Shown here: positions 58,409 to 64,000 of the stretch, one piece after another
How the letters are laid out: each line of letters starts with the position of its first letter
Numbering within the stretch: the first letter of the stretch is position 1
Assembly (NCBI RefSeq): GCF_024611995.1
Contig: NZ_CP102509.1
Location: 4,898,001-4,962,000, forward strand
Reading direction: 5' to 3'
Length of the DNA stretch: 64,000 nucleotides
DNA from: Streptomyces sp. NBC_00162
Lineage (GTDB): Bacteria > Actinomycetota > Actinomycetes > Streptomycetales > Streptomycetaceae
Notes under the pieces: model-generated
Database searches by the model: none
What the model saw: only the letters and a program-made list of their open reading frames with translations
Told to the model about the DNA's origin: nothing
Program-made: the position numbers and the translations under genes

Positions 58409-58834
58409 TCAGGAGGGCAGCAGACCCGCGTGGGCGATCTCCAAGCTCTCCACCGCCGCCTCGGAGTTGGCGGGGTCGAAGGACGGCCCCTGCCATCGCA
58501 CCGGGACGATCCCGAACACCTGCCAGCTGATGATCCGGCTCAGGTCGGGCCGCAGTGCCACGATCTCGCCGTCCTTGGGCTCGACCCGCCGCAGCGTTTC
58601 GTCCAGCCAGCGGCCGATCTTCGCCGTGTCGGCGGTGACGGGCCGGGTGAGGGTGATGTTCGACCAGCTCACGCGCCCCGGGAGCTGCCAGGTGAAGCCG
58701 TTGTTGCCGCCCTCGGCGTAGCTCTCCATCTCGACCTCGGCGCCCATGCCGGAGCAGGTGTGGAAGGCGCCCAGGTCGTTGCCGCCGATCGCCAGCCGGA
58801 AGAACACGCTTGTCGCGAAGATGTTGTCCGTCAT
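58409..58834 (-). CDS. CIS inner tube protein 2, Hcp/gp19-like
   Basis: 141 residues, phage tail tube fold: NIFATSVFFRLAIGGNDLGA FHTCSGMGAEVEMESYAEGG; WSNITLTRPVTADTAKIGRW. It is a paralogue of the tube gene at 62477 and likely forms the first ring on the baseplate (Cis1b type). ATG 58834. It is followed by a 70-nt gap before the LysM gene. The frame is open upstream but unrelated. Confidence 0.9.
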   Translation of the reverse strand: MTDNIFATSVFFRLAIGGNDLGAFHTCSGMGAEVEMESYAEGGNNGFTWQLPGRVSWSNITLTRPVTADTAKIGRWLDETLRRVEPKDGEIVALRPDLSRIISWQVFGIVPVRWQGPSFDPANSEAAVESLEIAHAGLLPS

Positions 58835-58904
58835 CGGTCCGTCGTCCGTTTCTCGTTCGTCCGTGTTCTCAGCGTGCTCGGCGTGCTCAGCGTGCGCGGC
58901 GTTG

Positions 58905-61823
58905 TCAGCGGCGCCCGTCGAAGGGCCTGCCCGCGCGTTCCCGGCCGCGCCGCAACTCGGTACGGAGCAGACGGGCGACCGGATCCAGCAGGCGGCGGGC
59001 CAGGTCGTCCAGGTCGGCGTCGGCGACCTGCGGCGCCGCATCGCGCGAACTCTCGTGCCGGCCGGCCGCGGTGGTCCCCTTGGCCGGGGCCGGGCGCCCG
59101 CCGCCGCGGGGCGCGGGCCCGGCGGTCTGGACGCCGGCCGCCCGGGGGGTGGTGCCCCGGCTGCCACCCGTGTCGCGCTGCACCGGTGGCGTGCTCGCCC
59201 GGTGGGGTCCGCTCGCCGGTGGGGCGGGACTGGTCGCTGCCGGGCTGACGGCAGGGGCCGATGTCCTGGGCCGCACCACGGGAACGGGCTGCGCCGAAGA
59301 CGTGGCCGCCACGGACGGCTGGACCACGAGCGGCGGCGCGTACGGTCCCGACACGGGCAGCGGGGCGGCCGCGACCCGGGCGGCGGCCGGCGCGGGCGCC
59401 GGGCGCACGGCGCGTGCGGGACGCGGGCCGTGGCCCGGGGAGGCCGGGGACGCCGGGGCGGGGGTACGCGTCGCGGGGGTCGGCGAGGACGTTCCCCGCG
59501 GCCCGTCCGCGGCCCGCTGGACCTGCTGCGGCGCGGTGGACGGGGCGGCCCAGCGTGCCGCGACCACGGGACGGCTTGCCGGGCGGGGAACGGGGGCGGC
59601 CGCGCTCCCCATGTCACGGGTGCCGAGGGCCAGGGGCCGTGCCGCGAGGAGTTGGAGGGTCCGGGGCGCCGAGCGCGCTGCCTCGGCGCCGCGGGTGTGG
59701 TGCGGGGTTCCCGGACCCGGGCGTGTGCTCCGGGCCGGTGACGACTTCTCGGTACGCCGTGATCCGGCGGGCATGGCAGGAGCAGTGCTCTGCGGGGTCG
59801 GGAGGTCCGGCGCGGCGGTGGCGGCCCGCTGGACGAGCGGGGGAGCACCGGCCGGGCCGCCGGGCGCGGGGGTGGTCGCGGCGGAGGGGCCGGCGGAGGG
59901 TCCGGCGGTACGGCGCTCCACGTTGCCCGAGCCCAGCAGAGGCGCGTGGACGGAGGGCGCCTGGGGCCGCGCGGAGTCCGTGGGCGCGGGCGCGCGCTGG
60001 ACGTCGGCGGGGGCGGCGGGGGCGGCGGGACGCGCCGCTCGGGACCCGGACGACGGGGGAGTGGGCACGGCGGCGCTCGGCGGCAGTGCGGGCAGGGGCG
60101 CCCCCAGGCCGGAGCGCACGCGGGGGGCGGACGGTCCCGGGGCTGGCCGCTCGGCCGCGGCTTCCGCCTGGCGCTGGACGATGGGCATCGCCGGGGCGGG
60201 CGCGGAGTCGGGCGTCGCCGCTGCGGGGCGGCCCGACGGCGTGGCCGTGGGCGGCAGTTCGGTGAGGGGAGCGCCGAGCGGTGCACGGCCCCGCACCCGC
60301 TGCACCGACGCCTCGGAGCCGGCCGTGGTCGTGGTCGGTGGTACGACCGGTCCCGGGGCCGGGCTCTCGGCCGCGGCTTCCGCCTGGCGCTGGACGATGG
60401 GCATCGCCGGGGCGGGCGCGGAGTCGGGCGTCGCCGCTGCGGGGCGGCCCGACGGCGTCGCCGTGGACGGCAGTTCCATGACGGGCGCGCCGAGCGGTGC
60501 GCGGGCTGCCGCACGCTGTACGGGCGTTTCCGGGGCCGTCTGCTCGGGGGCGGGGCGTGGTGTCTCGGGGGGACGTACGACGGACACGCGGCGCCGGGGC
60601 GTGGCAGCAGGGACCCGGGCGACGGTCAGCGTGCGGCCGACGGCGCGCGGCCGGACCACGGCGGTGCCGGTCGTGCCGGTGGTGCCGGTGGTGCCGGTGA
60701 CCTCCGGGACGGAGGTGGAGGCGGGCCCCGCGGAGCCAGAGGTTCCGACGGATGCGGAGGTGCGCGCCGCGGCCCGCTGGACGGGCGGGCCGGACGGGGA
60801 CGCGGCAGCACGCCCGGCAGCAGCCGCTCCCCGAGTGGCCGGGGCACCTGCGGCGGATGCGTCGGGGACCACCGCGATACGGCGGATCAGCGGGAACCGC
60901 GCAGGCGTCGGCGCACGGCCGGGCGCGGCCGGGGACACGGCCCGCTGCACAGCGGGAGCGGGCGTACCGAGCACGGCCGCGGAGTGCGTGGAGGTGAGGC
61001 CACGGGTATCGGTTGCCGAGTCGGCCGGGGACCGGAGCTCCCGCGCGCCGCCGGGGGCGGTGGCACGCGCGACGACCGGGCCGGGTGCGCCGACGCCCTG
61101 GCTGCGCGAGCGCTCGCCGCCGGGGGACGGTGGGACGGCGCCCGGTTCGGACGCCTGCGGATCCGGGGCCGGGGTACGCGTACCCGAGGGACCCGGACGG
61201 GACGACGGCCCGCTCGGCGAAGGCGCGCCGGAGGGGGAGGCGCCGGACGAGGGGGCGCCGGAGGGGGAGGCGCCGGACGAGGGGGCGCCGGGTCGTACAC
61301 GGCGCGAGATCTGCGGGAGGTCGCGCCCCTGCGGGGTGGCGCTCTTCCGCGGTTCAGCCGGACCCGGACCCGGACCCCGACCCGGACCCGACGACGAGGA
61401 CCGTACGTGCTCGAACGGCTCCTCCGTCCCGGGCGCGGCGTCCGCCTCGTACGGGCGTCGCAGCGCCCGCAGCAGCAGCGGGCCGCCGCCGCTGTGGGTG
61501 GGGCGTGCGGTGGCCGGGCGGGCCACCCCGCGTACGAGACCGGCCGGGGCGGACGGCAGGAGGGCGTGGGCGAGCCCGGTGTCGAACGACGGATCCCGCC
61601 AGGCGGCCAGGCCCGACCGGAAGGCGAGTCCGTCGCTGACACCCATCGGCGCGCGGGACACGGTCAGTCCGGGCGGTGACGTCATGCGCCAGCCGCCGTC
61701 CCAGTCGCCGGGTACGCCCACCTCCCGTGCGGCAGCGGCGCCGCCGGAGTTCGCCGCACCCGGGTCGGTCGTCGCGGCGTCCGGCACGGCGGCGCGCCGA
61801 CGCAGCCTGTCCCGCCATGCCAT
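58905..61823 (-). CDS. Large disordered CIS-operon protein with repeated VQR motifs
   Basis: 972 residues, not a known enzyme. N-terminal ~125 residues look ordered (AWRDRLRRRAAV; WRMTSPPGLTVSRAPMGVSD GLAFRSG). Residues ~125-920 are Pro/Ala/Thr/Ser-rich and disordered, with ten VQR motifs (such as PAVQRAV, PIVQRQAEAAAE, PPVQRDTG) and a 72-residue tandem duplication. The C-terminus is a helix, DADLDDLARRLLDPVARLLR TELRRGRERAG, a type seen in eCIS accessory proteins. ATG 61823 lies 4 nt after DUF6760. It may be a cargo adaptor or scaffold. Function unknown. Confidence 0.72.
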   Translation of the reverse strand: MAWRDRLRRRAAVPDAATTDPGAANSGGAAAAREVGVPGDWDGGWRMTSPPGLTVSRAPMGVSDGLAFRSGLAAWRDPSFDTGLAHALLPSAPAGLVRGVARPATARPTHSGGGPLLLRALRRPYEADAAPGTEEPFEHVRSSSSGPGRGPGPGPAEPRKSATPQGRDLPQISRRVRPGAPSSGASPSGAPSSGASPSGAPSPSGPSSRPGPSGTRTPAPDPQASEPGAVPPSPGGERSRSQGVGAPGPVVARATAPGGARELRSPADSATDTRGLTSTHSAAVLGTPAPAVQRAVSPAAPGRAPTPARFPLIRRIAVVPDASAAGAPATRGAAAAGRAAASPSGPPVQRAAARTSASVGTSGSAGPASTSVPEVTGTTGTTGTTGTAVVRPRAVGRTLTVARVPAATPRRRVSVVRPPETPRPAPEQTAPETPVQRAAARAPLGAPVMELPSTATPSGRPAAATPDSAPAPAMPIVQRQAEAAAESPAPGPVVPPTTTTAGSEASVQRVRGRAPLGAPLTELPPTATPSGRPAAATPDSAPAPAMPIVQRQAEAAAERPAPGPSAPRVRSGLGAPLPALPPSAAVPTPPSSGSRAARPAAPAAPADVQRAPAPTDSARPQAPSVHAPLLGSGNVERRTAGPSAGPSAATTPAPGGPAGAPPLVQRAATAAPDLPTPQSTAPAMPAGSRRTEKSSPARSTRPGPGTPHHTRGAEAARSAPRTLQLLAARPLALGTRDMGSAAAPVPRPASRPVVAARWAAPSTAPQQVQRAADGPRGTSSPTPATRTPAPASPASPGHGPRPARAVRPAPAPAAARVAAAPLPVSGPYAPPLVVQPSVAATSSAQPVPVVRPRTSAPAVSPAATSPAPPASGPHRASTPPVQRDTGGSRGTTPRAAGVQTAGPAPRGGGRPAPAKGTTAAGRHESSRDAAPQVADADLDDLARRLLDPVARLLRTELRRGRERAGRPFDGRR
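60151..60458. repeat. 216-bp tandem duplication in the disordered CIS gene
   Basis: 60151-60242 (92 bp) is identical to 60367-60458, offset exactly 216 bp, or 72 codons. Similarity goes on at lower identity on both sides to about 60500. It encodes two copies of PSGRPAAATPDSAPAPAMPI followed by VQRQAEAAAE. The perfect match suggests a recent event or ongoing conversion. Confidence 0.9.
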
Positions 61824-61827
61824 GTGC

Positions 61828-61986
61828 TCAACCGCCTTCGTTCACACGGGTGTTGATACGAGCTATCTCGGTGACCCACTCCTGGCGCTCGCCGTGGGTC
61901 AGGTCGAGGATCTCGTCGCGCCGCCAGTGGAAGTGGTAGGCGATGTACGCGATCTCCTCCTTGAGCCGGGGGAGGGCGTACGTCAC
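61828..61986 (-). CDS. DUF6760 family small CIS protein
   Basis: 52 residues from GTG 61986: VTYALPRLKEEIAYIAYHFH WRRDEILDLTHGERQEWVTE IARINTRVNEGG. The pattern HFHW...IL.L.H.ER..WV.EI..IN matches DUF6760, found in Streptomyces eCIS loci. Its GTG overlaps the upstream gene stop (GTGA) and its stop lies 4 nt before the disordered protein ATG. Missed by ordinary length cut-offs. Confidence 0.85.
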   Translation of the reverse strand: MTYALPRLKEEIAYIAYHFHWRRDEILDLTHGERQEWVTEIARINTRVNEGG

Positions 61987-62480
61987 GATTCCCCCAGGCG
62001 CCCACCGGACAGGTCGACCTCGAAGCCGCCTTCGCAGTGCGGGCAGGTCACCGCCGCGCGGGTGTGCCCCTCGCTGTTGACGCGCCGGTAGAAGTCCTGG
62101 AGGAACGCGACGTCGGTCGCGTACATCCGCTCCACGATCCCAGCGTGCACGTCGGTGATCGCGCCGAGTCGGGTGATCACCTGGCTGAGCAGCACCACGC
62201 TCAGGTACGCCGGGTTCTCCTTGACCCGCAGATCGATCTGGGGGCGCAGCTCGTCGCGGGCGGTGGCCAGGCGCATCGCGCCGTGCCGGTGCACCGTGCC
62301 CGCCTCGTCCACGTACCCGCGCGGCAGCTCGAACTCGAACTCGGTGCGCAGTCCGTGGTCCTCGCGCGCCGCCGGAGCGGCGGCGGCCGGGGGTGCCGCC
62401 GCCTGCTCCGGGGCCGTCGTGGGCGCCGTGACCTGGAGGAGCTCCTCCAGGTTGCCCGCCGTCACCGTACGACGTCTCAT
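61983..62480 (-). CDS. CIS tail-assembly protein (T4 gp-like / zinc motif)
   Basis: 165 residues from ATG 62480 (4-nt overlap with the tube stop, ATGA). N-terminal Ala/Pro-rich stretch, then FEFELPRGYVDEAGTVHRHG AMRLATARDELRPQIDLRVK, a core region shared by eCIS proteins between tube and DUF6760, and a C-terminal CPHCEGGFEVDL zinc-like motif. With DUF6760 it resembles the tail-assembly chaperone pair of phages, inferred from position and size. Confidence 0.7.
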   Translation of the reverse strand: MRRRTVTAGNLEELLQVTAPTTAPEQAAAPPAAAAPAAREDHGLRTEFEFELPRGYVDEAGTVHRHGAMRLATARDELRPQIDLRVKENPAYLSVVLLSQVITRLGAITDVHAGIVERMYATDVAFLQDFYRRVNSEGHTRAAVTCPHCEGGFEVDLSGGRLGES

Positions 62481-62917
62481 TCGACGATGATCTCCTCGAA
62501 CACGATGGTCACGGACTCGGTGGCCGCCGCGGATTCGCCGGCCTTGAGGGAGGGGCCCTCCCACTTGGAGGCCCAGCCCTGCATCAGCTGGATGCGGCGG
62601 ACGGTCGCGCCCGTGGAGTCCTTGATCTCGATGGTGAGGTTCTGCCGAGCGGTGTCGACGGCCCCGTTGTTCAGGGTCTCCTTGATCCACTTGGTGAACT
62701 CGCTGCTCTTGTCGAGTCCCCGGGTGATCGTGACCTCACCCGCCTGGCGGGCGCCGGGCTGCTTGCGGATGATCTGCTTGCCCTCCGCGCTGACCTGGCG
62801 GACCTCGACGACCTCTTCCTCGACGGTCAGGCCGCTGATCTCCTGGATCGATTCGACCAGGTAACCACCGAGCTGTACGCCGAAGATATGGGTGGAAAGA
62901 GCATCGCCCTCTGCCAT
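62477..62917 (-). CDS. CIS inner tube protein 1, Hcp/gp19-like
   Basis: 146 residues, main tube subunit (Cis1a type): DALSTHIFGVQLGGYLVESI QEISGLTVEEEVVEVRQVSA; IKETLNNGAVDTARQNLTIE; VTIVFEEIIVE. Lies 35 nt after the sheath stop. Hexamers stack to form the inner tube. Confidence 0.93.
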   Translation of the reverse strand: MAEGDALSTHIFGVQLGGYLVESIQEISGLTVEEEVVEVRQVSAEGKQIIRKQPGARQAGEVTITRGLDKSSEFTKWIKETLNNGAVDTARQNLTIEIKDSTGATVRRIQLMQGWASKWEGPSLKAGESAAATESVTIVFEEIIVE

Positions 62918-62952
62918 GACTGTCGTTCACCTTTCCTTGCTGCCCCGGAGGG

Positions 62953-64000
<1,048 letters not shown>

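Noticed and set aside
58835..60514. A ~560-codon open frame upstream of tube protein 2, including a run of His-Ala-Glu repeats
   Set aside because: It is the shadow of the disordered CIS gene; the tube fold begins at ATG 58834.

Overview
The window is chromosomal DNA from a Streptomyces or close relative. GC content is very high with strong third-position GC bias, so every gene has long open shadows in other frames. The order bldN, rsbN, bdtA, bS22, rex-hemACD-hemB is the conserved Streptomyces core arrangement (SCO3317-SCO3330 region of S. coelicolor, from memory).

Layout. 1-3245: 3' part of an rRNA operon (23S lacking its 5' end, then 5S and a terminator). 3326-7263: HAD phosphatase, MFS transporter, AcuC-type deacetylase and a conserved phosphatase-like gene. 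7345-14097: developmental and envelope block with bdtA, the tiny bS22 gene, an epimerase, an acyltransferase, rsbN and bldN (minus strand), a SerB-like HAD phosphatase and a glutaredoxin. 14277-20713: Rex operator, rex and translationally coupled hemA-hemC-hemD, then hemB, closed by a 79-bp MITE-like element with CTAG target duplication. 21011-25507: subtilase with a small propeptide-like partner, DUF1876 protein, and a drug-efflux ABC pair divergent from its TetR regulator across a clear operator. 25479-31515: DUF397 remnant, VOC protein, and a cluster of secreted aegerolysin/ET79-like proteins around a SARP/AfsR-type regulator. 31582-40514: argS, class I lysS, DUF2637 membrane protein, two DUF3558 lipoproteins, rtcB and a Uma2 nuclease. 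40680-44444: secreted collagen-like protein divergent from two glycosyltransferases. 44513-51288: accessory enzymes (SDR, YnfA, FAD monooxygenase, Mut7-C nuclease, HxlR/oxidoreductase pair, GNAT, EF-hand protein). 51330-64000: a minus-strand operon for a contractile injection system (CIS), cut by the right edge.

How they work together. Rex senses NADH/NAD+ and represses its own operon, linking redox state to haem supply for the respiratory chain. RsbN holds the sporulation sigma factor BldN, whose gene lies just upstream. The CIS operon encodes sheath, two tube paralogues, an assembly protein, DUF6760, a 972-residue disordered protein, LysM hub, VgrG spike, PAAR tip, gp25, gpJ and gpI. It ends with a zinc-ribbon, one-TM, glycan-binding protein that could dock the particle at the membrane. 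ATPase, tape measure, cap and fibre genes are not in the window; I expect them beyond position 64000.

The signals I rank highest are the CIS operon with its repeat-bearing VQR-motif protein and membrane-anchor gene, the aegerolysin-like/SARP cluster, the collagen-like protein with two glycosyltransferases, dispersed GC-rich palindromes inserted in frame in hemA and the CIS anchor gene, and the MITE.
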